Shown here in pieces: positions 24,684 through 33,202 of a stretch of DNA of 64,000 nt. Both the position numbers and the translations under genes were made by a program. The notes beneath the pieces were generated by a model. It had not been told where the DNA came from, searched no databases, and worked only from the letters and a program-made list of their open reading frames with translations. This stretch comes from Gemmatimonadales bacterium (lineage in GTDB: Bacteria > Gemmatimonadota > Gemmatimonadetes > Gemmatimonadales > GWC2-71-9): assembly GCA_041390145.1 (NCBI GenBank), contig JAWKQM010000003.1:234254-298253 (forward strand), in the 5' to 3' direction. Position 1 is the stretch's first letter; every line of letters starts with the position of its first letter.

Positions 24684-25511
24684 CTACCCGGCGAGGGTGC
24701 CCGAAAACACCATCCGACCCTCGCCACGGAGCCATACGTTGGTGGCCCTGCCCCCGTCGATCGTGGCCCTGACGGTCAGCTGGCGGCCGCTCCGGGAGGC
24801 AAAGGTCAGCGGAAGCTCGGCCTCACCGGAAGCAGCCAGTCCCACGGCCGCCGCCACCGTCCCGGTGCCGCAGGCCAGCGTTTCCCCCTCGACCCCTCGT
24901 TCGTACGTCCTGATCCGCCAAGGGCCACCCGGCGTGGCCGGTTCAGCCACGAAGTTGCAGTTGGCCCCCTTGGGTGCGATGGCCGGGTCGAATCGCTGGG
25001 CCCGGCCGCGAGTCGGGAGGTCGAAGCCCTCCAGGTCACGGACCCTGGTCACCAGGTGCTCGACCCCCACCACGGCCTTCCGGATCCACTCCTCGCCGCT
25101 GGCCAGCGCCATGCCCGGCACCGGGGCCGGAAGGTCGAAGTCCGGGAGGTTCAGCTCGGCAAGATCCTCCTCCCCTTCAACGCAGCGAGTCGGAAACGGG
25201 CCCGCCCCGGTGGCCAGGGTCATTCCGCCGGCCGGGGCCATGCCGAGCCGGGCCGCGAGCCGGGTGCTGCAGAGGGCGGCGTTGCCGCACATGTTGGCGG
25301 GGCTGCCGTCGCAGTTCCAGAAGGTCATGCGGACGGTGGCCTCCCCCTCGGGGGTCAGGATCAGGAGCCCATCGGCCCCCACCCCATCCCGCCGGTCGCA
25401 GACGGCGCGGATGCGCTCCGCCGGCCACTCGTCAGGGGTGGTCGTCCGGCCGTCGAGCATCACGAAATCGTTGCCCGACCCGGACATCTTGAAGAAGGCC
25501 TCGCCGCTCAC
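24684..25511 (-). CDS. dapF: Diaminopimelate epimerase
   Basis: This 275-residue protein starts at GTG 25511, overlapping the stop of the mannosyltransferase (GTGA). FFKMSGSGNDFVMLD is the N-terminal motif. The two catalytic cysteines are in FWNCDGSPANMCGNAALC (second Cys) and GETLACGTGTVAAAVG. It converts LL- to meso-diaminopimelate for peptidoglycan and lysine. It is the last gene of the long - strand envelope run and ends near an AT-rich gap. Confidence 0.95.
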   Translation of the reverse strand: MSGEAFFKMSGSGNDFVMLDGRTTTPDEWPAERIRAVCDRRDGVGADGLLILTPEGEATVRMTFWNCDGSPANMCGNAALCSTRLAARLGMAPAGGMTLATGAGPFPTRCVEGEEDLAELNLPDFDLPAPVPGMALASGEEWIRKAVVGVEHLVTRVRDLEGFDLPTRGRAQRFDPAIAPKGANCNFVAEPATPGGPWRIRTYERGVEGETLACGTGTVAAAVGLAASGEAELPLTFASRSGRQLTVRATIDGGRATNVWLRGEGRMVFSGTLAG

Positions 25512-26227
25512 AGCTTGCCCACCAGGGACCGCAGCCGCAGCCACCAGACCATCCAGATGGCCTCCCGGACGATCTTCTTGTTCATCTTGCTCTGCCCTTC
25601 GACCCGGTCCACGAAGACGATCGGGATCTCCTTGAGACGGAATCCCTGTTTCCAGGCCCGGAAGCTCATCTCGATCTGGAAGGAATACCCGTTGGAGCGC
25701 ACCCGGCCCAGCTCAAGTGTCGCGAGAACCGACCTGCGAAAGCACTTGAACCCGCCAGTGGAGTCGGTCAGCGGGAGCCCGGTGATCCACCGGGCGTAGA
25801 TATTTGCCCCGTAGGAGAGCAGGAGCCGGCTCATCGGCCAGTTGATGACGTTGACGCCGGTCTTGTAGCGGGACCCGATGACCAGGTCGGCGTCCTCGAT
25901 GGCGGCGAGGAACTTCGTCAGGTACTTCGGGTCGTGCGAGAAATCGGCGTCCATCTCGAAGATGAAGTCGTATTCCCGCTCCAGTGCCCAGCGGAAACCG
26001 GCCAGGTACGCCTTGCCCAGGCCCTCCTTCACGGTCCGATGGAGGCAGTAGATCCGGGGGTCCTCCTCCCCCATCCGATCGGCCAGCTCGCCGGTCCCGT
26101 CCGGCGACCCGTCGTCCACCACGAGTACCTCGATGCGTGGATCCTGCCGCAGGATCTCCGGGACGATCTGGGGGAGGTTCTTGATCTCGTTGTAGGTCGG
26201 AACGACCACGAGGACGCGTTCAGCCAC
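25508..26227 (-). CDS. Polyprenyl-phosphate mannosyltransferase-like GT2 (DPM1 type)
   Basis: This 239-residue GT2 enzyme starts at GTG 26227, overlapping the previous stop by eight bases. VVVPTYNEIKNLPQIV, VLVVDDGSPDGTGELA and the DXD-like EMDADFSHDPKYL are family hallmarks, as are TDSTGGFKCFRR and the C-terminal VEGQSKMNKKIVREA. Such enzymes load mannose (or glucose) on dolichyl or polyprenyl phosphate on the cytoplasmic face. The next upstream gene is a large YfhO-like membrane protein that could use the lipid-linked sugar. Confidence 0.9.
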   Translation of the reverse strand: MAERVLVVVPTYNEIKNLPQIVPEILRQDPRIEVLVVDDGSPDGTGELADRMGEEDPRIYCLHRTVKEGLGKAYLAGFRWALEREYDFIFEMDADFSHDPKYLTKFLAAIEDADLVIGSRYKTGVNVINWPMSRLLLSYGANIYARWITGLPLTDSTGGFKCFRRSVLATLELGRVRSNGYSFQIEMSFRAWKQGFRLKEIPIVFVDRVEGQSKMNKKIVREAIWMVWWLRLRSLVGKL

Positions 26228-28502
26228 GCGGCCTCCGCAGCCGGGCCACCCCGTCGGCCAGGAGCAGCAGCAGCACGAGGGCCACGACGCTGAAGGTGAC
26301 GGTCTTCCCGCGCTGGTAGGCGGCCGAGCTGAAGGTGAGCTCCACCTCCCTGGCCCCGGCGGGTACCGGCACCGCCATGAGCGAGAACTGGGCGCGGACC
26401 ACCTCGGCCGGCTTCCCGTCGACGGTGGCGTGCCAGTCGGGGTACCAGTTCTCCGACACGGAGAGGAAGGCGTCCTGCGGCGCCGGGGCCGAAAGGGTGA
26501 ACTTGTACTGCCCCTCCCTCGGCATGGTCGAGTGCACCGAGTCGTCGATCAGCGCCACCGCGCCAAGGGGTGCCGACACGCCGACCGGCGCGTCCTCCGG
26601 CACCAGGACGAAGCGGCGCGCGTCGAAGCGCGGGTCCACCAGGGTCGGGATCATCTGATCGTCCGGCACCTTGATGGCCATCGGGACGAGCGACGCGAAC
26701 GGCTGTGCGTCCGTGAAGCGATAGACGTACACCTGCTGGCCGTCGTGGGCAGGGACCGGTCCCGCGATCGGCTGGAGCATCTCGCTCTCGACCGGCTGCG
26801 GCACGACGAGGTACTTCACGGCGAGCAGGCGCCACATTCCCGGATTGTTGAGATTCTGCCAGATGTTCTTGCCGCCCAGCAGTTCGTCGTACCGGTGCAG
26901 TTCCTGCCCATTGTATCCGATGACCGACCGGAGCCGGTGGGTCATCAGGTAGTTCTTGTTCTCGCCGTACACGTCAAAGGGGAAGATGCGGAAGATCGTG
27001 GAGTCTCCCTGCACCGCCCGAACCACGCCGTCCGCCGCATAGGTTTCCGCCGCCGGCGGCGACCACTGGATGAACTGCCGCTCCACCGACCAGAGATCGA
27101 GCAGGACGACCGCGCCGAGCGCGAGTCCCCAGGCCGCCTGCGGGAAGCGGCGCCAGAGGAGGCCGATGGTGACGAGGCCGAAGAAGAGGACCCGGACCGC
27201 GTCGAGCCGGAAGTTCGGGTAATTGGCGATGACGCCACCGAATCGCTGCGGGTCGGCCACGAGATCCATGAAAGGCCGAATGGCTCCCGCCACGGCGAGG
27301 AGGGTCAGGATGCCGAGCGCGCCTGCCAGCCAGGCAAGCCGCCTGCGGCGAACGGCGTCGTCGAGCTGCAGCAAGGCCTGCACCCCCATGGCCGCGAGCG
27401 CCGCCGCGCTGAACGACACCAGGAAGAAGATCATCGACGGCACGCGCGTCTTGCTGATGCCGGGGAGGATGGCGTACGGAATGTGATAGAACGGCGTGTA
27501 CCCGCCGAAGGCGAAGAGGAGGCCGTACACCGTCAGGAAGACGAAGAACCAGGCGAGCCGCTTCCGGCCTTCGAGCGTGAAACCGAAGCTCGCCAGGATG
27601 AGCGCGGCCACGCCGATGTAATCGCTGTGGAGCTTGAAGGGGTTGCGCCCCCAGTAGTCGCGGAGGTTGCCCATGAAGGCCGGCCAGAGGGTGCCGATCA
27701 CCTCTTCGGGCGGCATCGACCAGCCGGTGCCATAGGCATAGCCGGTGCTGCTGCTGCCTTCCGCCCCTCGGGGGGAGTACTGGATATACTCGAAGAATGG
27801 CATCAACTGGATGGCCGCCAGCGCGAAGCCGAGGCCGATCGCCCCCGCGAAGAGCACGGCCATCATCGGCCAGGAGGTGGTGGCCGCCCGCTCCCCGCTC
27901 AGGAAGGTGAGGTAGAGCCACCAGAAGCCCGCGGCCATCAGCATGTAATAGGTGAGCTGGACGTGGGGTGTCAGGAGTGCGAGCCCGACCGTCACGCCGA
28001 AGCCGACGTAGCTCTGCCACGACGGGCCGGTGACGCCCTTGTACAGGAAGTAGAGCGCGAGCGGGAGGAGGGCGCTCACAAAGAGCTTGCCGTCGTGACC
28101 GGGGCTGACGAGGGAGACGATCTGCCCGCTCATCAGGTAGGCCGCGCCCCCGGTAAACGCCGCGCTCCAGTCCAGCTTGAGGGCCCGGAGGAAGAGGAAC
28201 ATGAAGACGCCGGCCAGCACCAAGTGGATCATGAACCCGAGCGAGAACCCGAGGTCGGCCGGCAGGAGCACCCGAAGGAGGAAGGTCGGGTAGACGGTAT
28301 CACCGTTGCCGGTGTTGGCGAGGAACGGCATGCCGCCGAAGGTGTACGGCATCCACTGGAGGATGCTGCCCGTGGCGTGGAAGAAGCTCGCGGCCACCTC
28401 GCGCCCGGGAAACCCGGTGTTGGCGTCGCTCATCGCATTGACCAGGAACTGCCCGCGGAAGAACGGGAGGAACGCCAGCGCCACCGTCACCGTGTAGAGC
28501 AC
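26220..28502 (-). CDS. YfhO-like polytopic membrane protein
   Basis: This 760-residue protein has about a dozen hydrophobic segments, a large C-terminal periplasmic portion (residues about 480-730) and a final transmembrane helix (VALVLLLLLADGVARL). The early segment PFFRGQFLVNAMSDANTG and FHATGSILQWMPYTFGGMPF match the YfhO family, which has a GT-C-like layout and has been tied to sugar modification of envelope polymers. The only nearby start codon in frame is GTG 28502. It is placed between a flippase-like gene and a lipid-linked sugar synthase, so a role in moving sugars to a surface glycan is inferred. Confidence 0.8.
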   Translation of the reverse strand: MLYTVTVALAFLPFFRGQFLVNAMSDANTGFPGREVAASFFHATGSILQWMPYTFGGMPFLANTGNGDTVYPTFLLRVLLPADLGFSLGFMIHLVLAGVFMFLFLRALKLDWSAAFTGGAAYLMSGQIVSLVSPGHDGKLFVSALLPLALYFLYKGVTGPSWQSYVGFGVTVGLALLTPHVQLTYYMLMAAGFWWLYLTFLSGERAATTSWPMMAVLFAGAIGLGFALAAIQLMPFFEYIQYSPRGAEGSSSTGYAYGTGWSMPPEEVIGTLWPAFMGNLRDYWGRNPFKLHSDYIGVAALILASFGFTLEGRKRLAWFFVFLTVYGLLFAFGGYTPFYHIPYAILPGISKTRVPSMIFFLVSFSAAALAAMGVQALLQLDDAVRRRRLAWLAGALGILTLLAVAGAIRPFMDLVADPQRFGGVIANYPNFRLDAVRVLFFGLVTIGLLWRRFPQAAWGLALGAVVLLDLWSVERQFIQWSPPAAETYAADGVVRAVQGDSTIFRIFPFDVYGENKNYLMTHRLRSVIGYNGQELHRYDELLGGKNIWQNLNNPGMWRLLAVKYLVVPQPVESEMLQPIAGPVPAHDGQQVYVYRFTDAQPFASLVPMAIKVPDDQMIPTLVDPRFDARRFVLVPEDAPVGVSAPLGAVALIDDSVHSTMPREGQYKFTLSAPAPQDAFLSVSENWYPDWHATVDGKPAEVVRAQFSLMAVPVPAGAREVELTFSSAAYQRGKTVTFSVVALVLLLLLADGVARLRRPRG

Positions 28503-28556
28503 GGTGGCGGTCAGGACCGGGAATCGTTGGGTCAGTCGCGAAAGCAGAGGCTCAGG

Positions 28557-29498
28557 TCACTCCGAGGAGGAGACGCCGCGGGGGTGCCACGCGAGCACGC
28601 CGAGGGCGGTGAGGATTTCGAGCGCTACGAGCCAGAGCCGGGACGCAATGGCCAGCAGGAGCGCCGGGGCCGGGCCCGCAATCGGCGACAGGAGGATGAC
28701 CATCGCCGCTTCCCGGACTCCCAGGCCTCCAGGGGCAAAGACGGCGATGATCCCCGCCACGTAGCTGCCGATGAACACAGCGGCTGCGGGCAGGAGGCCA
28801 GGCGCCGCGTCTCCCATGAGCGCCTGCCCGAACAGCCAGAAGGCGACGCCGTATGCGATCCAGGGGAGCACGAGCGTGCCGACGTAGGCCGTCATCTCCC
28901 GCCGCGTGGGCGCAGGCCACCTGATTTCCCGCTTGAGGAGCCGGGTGCTCCAGCGCTCCAGGGTCGGGGCGGCGACCGGGAGCAAAATAATGGCGGCGAC
29001 CACGCCGAGCGAGGTCAGGCCGAGGGAAAGTACCGGATTGGTGGTTCCGGTCACGGAGGTCGGCAGAACGGGGGCGAGGGAGACGGTGAGGGCCACGCCG
29101 GTGCCCAGGAGGACCAGCTGCTGGAAGAGAATGGCGCCGGTGGCGGCCACTGGGCTGATCCGCGCGGTCAGGGCCTCCGCGGACACGTGCGCGAACTGCC
29201 AGATGGCGCCTGGGACGAAGCGGCTCAGGTTGGTGATGAACCAGATGCGGATGGCGGGCCCGAAGGGAAGCGAGTCTCCCCACCACCGGAGGCTCCGCGA
29301 CCAGGTGCGCACCAGCAGGAACCAGGTCAGCACCGTGAGGGTCGAGGCCGCCACCAGCGGCAGTACCCGAACCTGGATGGGGACGGCGGCGAGGTCGGCC
29401 CGGTGGGCGAGCGCGGTATCGACCAGGTACCAGGCCGCGGCGGTCAGTCCGGCCACCTGCAGGAGGCGACGGAACCACCGATGGGCGCCCGGGCTCAC
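28557..29498 (-). CDS. LPG-synthase-type transmembrane protein (UPF0104 family)
   Basis: This 313-residue membrane protein has eight or so hydrophobic segments. The family signature near the C-terminus is FAPGGLGVREAAMVILL, and TNLSRFVPGAIWQFAHV is the second conserved motif. It lacks the soluble aminoacyl-transferase part of MprF, so it is the flippase-like half alone, which in other bacteria sits with glycosyltransferases and may move lipids. The start GTG 29498 overlaps the GT4 stop (GTGA). Confidence 0.85.
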   Translation of the reverse strand: MSPGAHRWFRRLLQVAGLTAAAWYLVDTALAHRADLAAVPIQVRVLPLVAASTLTVLTWFLLVRTWSRSLRWWGDSLPFGPAIRIWFITNLSRFVPGAIWQFAHVSAEALTARISPVAATGAILFQQLVLLGTGVALTVSLAPVLPTSVTGTTNPVLSLGLTSLGVVAAIILLPVAAPTLERWSTRLLKREIRWPAPTRREMTAYVGTLVLPWIAYGVAFWLFGQALMGDAAPGLLPAAAVFIGSYVAGIIAVFAPGGLGVREAAMVILLSPIAGPAPALLLAIASRLWLVALEILTALGVLAWHPRGVSSSE

Positions 29499-30745
29499 CT
29501 GGTCCCCGCGGCGCGACGGTAGACGGCGTCGAATCCGGCTGCGAGGCCGGCCGGCGAGAACCGTCGGTCGAGGGTGGCGCGCGCTGCCGCGGCCAGGCGA
29601 GTGCCCAATGCCGGGTCCTCGAGCAACCGTGCGGCCGCGTCGGCGAGCGCGGCCGGGTCTCGTTCGGGCACCAGGAGCCCGGTCTCTCCGTCCGTCACGA
29701 CATCGGGGATCCCGCCGCAGCGCGTGGCCACGATCGGCAGGTCGCTGGCCATCGCCTCCACCAGGACCATCCCAAAGCCCTCCTGCTCTCCCTTCCAGTC
29801 CGTCACGGCTGGCATGAGCAGGAAAGTGGCCGTGCGGTAGTGACCGGCGACGGCGTCGTGCGGGAGCGCGCCGGCCAGGTCGACCACGTCCTCAAGGTCG
29901 AGCTCGTTGATCAGGGCAATCAGCTTGGTGCGCTCGGGGCCATCGCCGATGATGGTGAGACGAACCGCCCTGCCCCGCTGCCGAAGCTGGGCGACGGCAC
30001 GGACGGCGTACTCGGCGCCCTTTCGTTCGATCAGCCTGCCGACGAACAGCAGGCGAGCGGTGTCCCGTACTTCGTGGATGGGTGGGGCGAAGCGTTCCGC
30101 ACTCACCGGCATCGGCAGGACGGTGATGCGGTCGGCGGGCACGCCAAGGCGTTCGACCCGGGGCACCAACGGTGTGGAGATGACCGTCACCTGGGCGGCG
30201 GACCGGAAGATCGGACCGGCGACGCTCCGTGCGACCGGAAAGCGGTCGAGGAGAAAGAGGTCGGTGCCGTGGGAGGTGAGCACCACGGGCACGCCGGCAC
30301 TGTTGCCGGGCCAGACGGCGAAGCCACCCGGCACCCACCAGTGGACATGAAGCACGTCCGGGTGGAAGGCGGCGCACTCGCGCCGCAGCGCGCGGCGGCT
30401 CGCGCGGAGGAACTGGACCAGCCGCCACCGTGCCGCCCAGGAGCCGAGCGCCTGTTCGTGCATGGTGCCGACGTAGGCCAGCGTTTCCTGCGCATCAGTG
30501 CCGTAGCGATACCGCGCCACCTCGACGCCGCCCACCACCTCGCGCTGGTCGAGGCCGGGGCCGTGCGGCGCCAGGACGCGCACCTCGTGGCCAAGGGCCT
30601 GCTGGCCGCGTGCCAGCGCGAGCAAGAACGCCCCGGCCATGTCATCGACATGCCGGGGGAAGTTGTGGGTGACGAGGAGGATCTTCAGGATGGGACTCCG
30701 CCGGCCAAGGCGTGGTGGATCATCCTCCGTCCTGCTTCCGCGCAA
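29495..30745 (-). CDS. GT4-family glycosyltransferase
   Basis: This GT-B enzyme belongs to glycosyltransferase family 4. ILLVTHNFPRHVDDMAGAF is the N-terminal domain start, LTSHGTDLFLLDR an acceptor-side motif, LLFVGRLIERKGAEYAVRAV begins the donor domain and EGFGMVLVEAMASDLPIVAT is the EX7E donor motif. ATG 30745 is the first ordinary start, but it adds 19 residues without similarity and overlaps the upstream gene by 26 bases. The family start fits CTG 30688 behind GGCGGAG. It probably extends a surface polysaccharide or glycolipid. Confidence 0.9.
   Translation of the reverse strand: MRGSRTEDDPPRLGRRSPILKILLVTHNFPRHVDDMAGAFLLALARGQQALGHEVRVLAPHGPGLDQREVVGGVEVARYRYGTDAQETLAYVGTMHEQALGSWAARWRLVQFLRASRRALRRECAAFHPDVLHVHWWVPGGFAVWPGNSAGVPVVLTSHGTDLFLLDRFPVARSVAGPIFRSAAQVTVISTPLVPRVERLGVPADRITVLPMPVSAERFAPPIHEVRDTARLLFVGRLIERKGAEYAVRAVAQLRQRGRAVRLTIIGDGPERTKLIALINELDLEDVVDLAGALPHDAVAGHYRTATFLLMPAVTDWKGEQEGFGMVLVEAMASDLPIVATRCGGIPDVVTDGETGLLVPERDPAALADAAARLLEDPALGTRLAAAARATLDRRFSPAGLAAGFDAVYRRAAGTR
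30685..30723 (-). CDS. Possible 12-codon relay ORF between two glycosyltransferase genes
   Basis: ATG 30723 overlaps the GT2 stop (ATGA) and follows GGACGGAGG, the pattern used by most junctions of this operon. It encodes MIHHALAGGVPS and stops at TGA 30687-30685, which overlaps the putative CTG start of the GT4 gene (CTGA). The peptide itself has no recognisable role; translational coupling is the idea. Confidence 0.25.
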   Translation of the reverse strand: MIHHALAGGVPS

Positions 30746-31688
30746 GTTCGGTCAGACGGCCAACGTCCCGCCGCATCCCCTGCACATCCTCCCGGAACCC
30801 CGCGATCATCTCCCCCACGAATCCGAACCCGAAGAGCACGATGCCGCTGATGATCATCGTCTCGACGAGGTTGAGCAGCGGCCGGAAGCCGAGATCGAAC
30901 CCGAACCGCAGCACGAGGGCCACGATACCGGCCAGGAAGCCGACCAGGAAGAGCACCGCGCCGAGGCCGCCGAAGAAGAGGAGCGGCTTGCGGCCAAACC
31001 GGAGCTGGAACCAGACCGAGAGCAGATCGAGCACGCCTACCGGAATCCGTTTCCAGTTGAACTTCGACTCCCCCGCCCGCCGCGGATAGAGCGGCACCGG
31101 CAGGGAGGTCAGCCGCGCCCCCTCGGCGGCAGCCACCACGACCATGTAGCGATGCCAGTCCGGCCGCATCGGGATGTTGGCCATCACCTCGCGACGATAG
31201 GCCTTCACCGAGTTGAGGTCGGTCACGCGGACGCCGAACAGCCAGCGGCACAGTGCGTTGTATACGCCGGAGACGAACGCCTTCTCATACTTGCCCTGTT
31301 TGGTGCCGGTGACGATATCGGCTCGCCCCGCCAGGATCGGCGCCACGAGCGCCGGGATGTCCTCGGGGAGGTACTGCAGGTCGGCCGGATAAAACACGAA
31401 GACATCCCCGCGCGCGGCGTCGCCTGCCGAGCGAAGCGCATCGGCAATCCCCCGCTGGCGGGTGTGGGTCACGACCGTGAGGAAGGCATTTCGTACCCGC
31501 TCGGCCTCGAGCACCAGCGCGGTCCGGTCGCGTGAGCCGTCGTCCACCACGACGACCTCGAAGGTGAAGGGCGCCGGCCCCAGCGCTTCCGCGCAGAGAC
31601 GGAGGAATTCAGGGAGATTCTCCGCCTCGTCCTTGGCCGGGACCAGGACGCTGACGTCGACCGGCCCGGTGCGCTCGGGGAAACTCAT
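30720..31688 (-). CDS. GT2 glycosyltransferase with C-terminal membrane helices (ArnC/DPM1-like)
   Basis: This 322-residue protein starts at ATG 31688 in the rpoN stop (ATGA). The catalytic domain (1-230) has VSVLVPAKDEAENLPEFL, VVVVDDGSRDRTALVL, the DXD-like FYPADLQYLPEDI and LNSVKAYRREVM. Two transmembrane helices (about 240-260 and 280-305) follow, then a short basic coiled tail. Such enzymes move a sugar from NDP-sugar to polyprenyl phosphate. It precedes the GT4 enzyme. Confidence 0.88.
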   Translation of the reverse strand: MSFPERTGPVDVSVLVPAKDEAENLPEFLRLCAEALGPAPFTFEVVVVDDGSRDRTALVLEAERVRNAFLTVVTHTRQRGIADALRSAGDAARGDVFVFYPADLQYLPEDIPALVAPILAGRADIVTGTKQGKYEKAFVSGVYNALCRWLFGVRVTDLNSVKAYRREVMANIPMRPDWHRYMVVVAAAEGARLTSLPVPLYPRRAGESKFNWKRIPVGVLDLLSVWFQLRFGRKPLLFFGGLGAVLFLVGFLAGIVALVLRFGFDLGFRPLLNLVETMIISGIVLFGFGFVGEMIAGFREDVQGMRRDVGRLTELARKQDGG

Positions 31689-33202
31689 ACCCGCTTCCGC
31701 ATCCGGGCGGGAAGAATCCCGAGCTGGTCGCGATACTTGGCCACCGTCCGCCGGGCGATCTTGATGCCCTGCTCCTGGAAGAGATGCACGATCTGCTGGT
31801 CGGTCAGCGGCTTCGCCGTGTTCTCGTCGGCCACCATTTTCTCGAGCTTGGCACGGATCGACCGGGCGCTCGCATCCTCGCCCGAGGAGGTGCTGAGCGC
31901 GCTGCTGAAGAAGAACTTGAGCGGCAGCACGCCGCGGGGGGTCTGCACGAACTTCTCGTTCGTCACCCGGCTCACGGTGGACTCGTGCATGTTGATGACC
32001 TCGGCCACCTCGCGCAGGGTGAGCGGCTTGAGGTACTCGATGCCCTTCTCGAAGAACTCCCGCTGCCGGTCGACGATGAAGTTCATCACCTTGAGCATCG
32101 TCTGGCGCCGCTGCTCGATGGCCTGGATCATCCAGGTGGCGCTGTTCATCTTCGACGCGATGAACTCGCGGTTCTCCTGGGTGAGCCGCTTGCGGTCGCG
32201 GGTCACCTCCTGGTACGCCCGCGAGAGCCGGAGCCGCGGCATCCCGGTGTCGTTGAGGAAGACCTTGTACTCGTTGTCGACCTTGTTGACGATCAGGTCG
32301 GGGGTGATGTAGCCGTCGTCCTTGCCGGAGTACTTGAGGCCCGGCTTCGGGTCGAGCGAGGCCAGCGAGTCGGCGGCGGACTGCACCGCCACCGCCGGCA
32401 CGCTGAACCGCCGCGCGAGGTCGTTCCAGCGATGGGCGATGAGGTCGCTGAACGCCTCCGAGACCAGCCGATAGGTGAGCGTCTCCGTCTGCCCAAGCTC
32501 ACGCAGCTGGATCAGCAGGCACTCCTGGATGTCGCGCGCGCCGATGCCCGGCGGGTCGAGCGCCTGAATGATGCGCAGCATCTCCTCCGCCTCGTCCATC
32601 CCGTACAGCGTCACCCCTTCCGGGAGCTCGCCGAGGGCGGGATCGGCGTCCAGGTCATCGAGATCGAGTTCCTCGTCGAGATCGGCGTTGTCGCGTGCAT
32701 GGGAGGTGATCAGCTGGTTCACGGAACCGACGATCTCCTCCAGCGATGCCGCCAGGAAGCCGTCATCCTTGATGTTGCCGATGAACTCCTCGCTCAGCAG
32801 CACCTGGCGCGGGGTGAGGTCGAGCATCTTGAGCTGCTCGCGCAGGTGATCGGTCAGGTCCCGGCTCTGGACCGTCACGGCCTCGGTGTACTCGAGCTGC
32901 TCGTGCTGCTCGCGCGTGCCGCCCACGTCGAAGCCGTTGAGGAGAATCTCCTCCCAGTCCATTTCTTCTTCCTTGGCGGCCTGCTCCTTCTCCTGCTCCT
33001 TGTCCTTCTCGCGGTCCGCGCCGTCCTGCTCTTCCTCTTCGGGCTCGAGGAGCTCGAGGAAGGGGTTGACGAGCAGCTCCTGCTTCAGGTGCTGCTGCAG
33101 GTCCATCATCGGCATGTAGAGCATGTCCATCGCCTGGTAGAGGCGAGGGTTGATGCGCATTTCCTGCCGTTGGCCGAGGTGCTGCGAGAGTCCTGTCTTC
33201 AC
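31685..33202 (-). CDS. rpoN: RpoN, sigma-54 factor
   Basis: This 505-residue sigma-54 has all three regions. Region I is glutamine and leucine-rich (GLSQHLGQRQEMRINPRLYQ), region II is highly acidic (EPEEEEQDGADREKDKEQ), and region III ends in the RpoN box ARRTVAKYRDQLGI and a basic tail. The start GTG 33202 overlaps the lptB stop. The lptB-rpoN order is widely conserved in diderms. No sigma-54 activator (AAA+ with GAFTGA) is present in the window, so target genes are not visible. Confidence 0.96.
   Translation of the reverse strand: MKTGLSQHLGQRQEMRINPRLYQAMDMLYMPMMDLQQHLKQELLVNPFLELLEPEEEEQDGADREKDKEQEKEQAAKEEEMDWEEILLNGFDVGGTREQHEQLEYTEAVTVQSRDLTDHLREQLKMLDLTPRQVLLSEEFIGNIKDDGFLAASLEEIVGSVNQLITSHARDNADLDEELDLDDLDADPALGELPEGVTLYGMDEAEEMLRIIQALDPPGIGARDIQECLLIQLRELGQTETLTYRLVSEAFSDLIAHRWNDLARRFSVPAVAVQSAADSLASLDPKPGLKYSGKDDGYITPDLIVNKVDNEYKVFLNDTGMPRLRLSRAYQEVTRDRKRLTQENREFIASKMNSATWMIQAIEQRRQTMLKVMNFIVDRQREFFEKGIEYLKPLTLREVAEVINMHESTVSRVTNEKFVQTPRGVLPLKFFFSSALSTSSGEDASARSIRAKLEKMVADENTAKPLTDQQIVHLFQEQGIKIARRTVAKYRDQLGILPARMRKRV

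Noticed and set aside
26430..29522. A very long open frame of about 1030 codons on the + strand
   Set aside because: It is antisense to the YfhO-like and LPG-synthase-like genes, is Arg/His/Glu-rich without any domain, and arises from high-GC codon bias.
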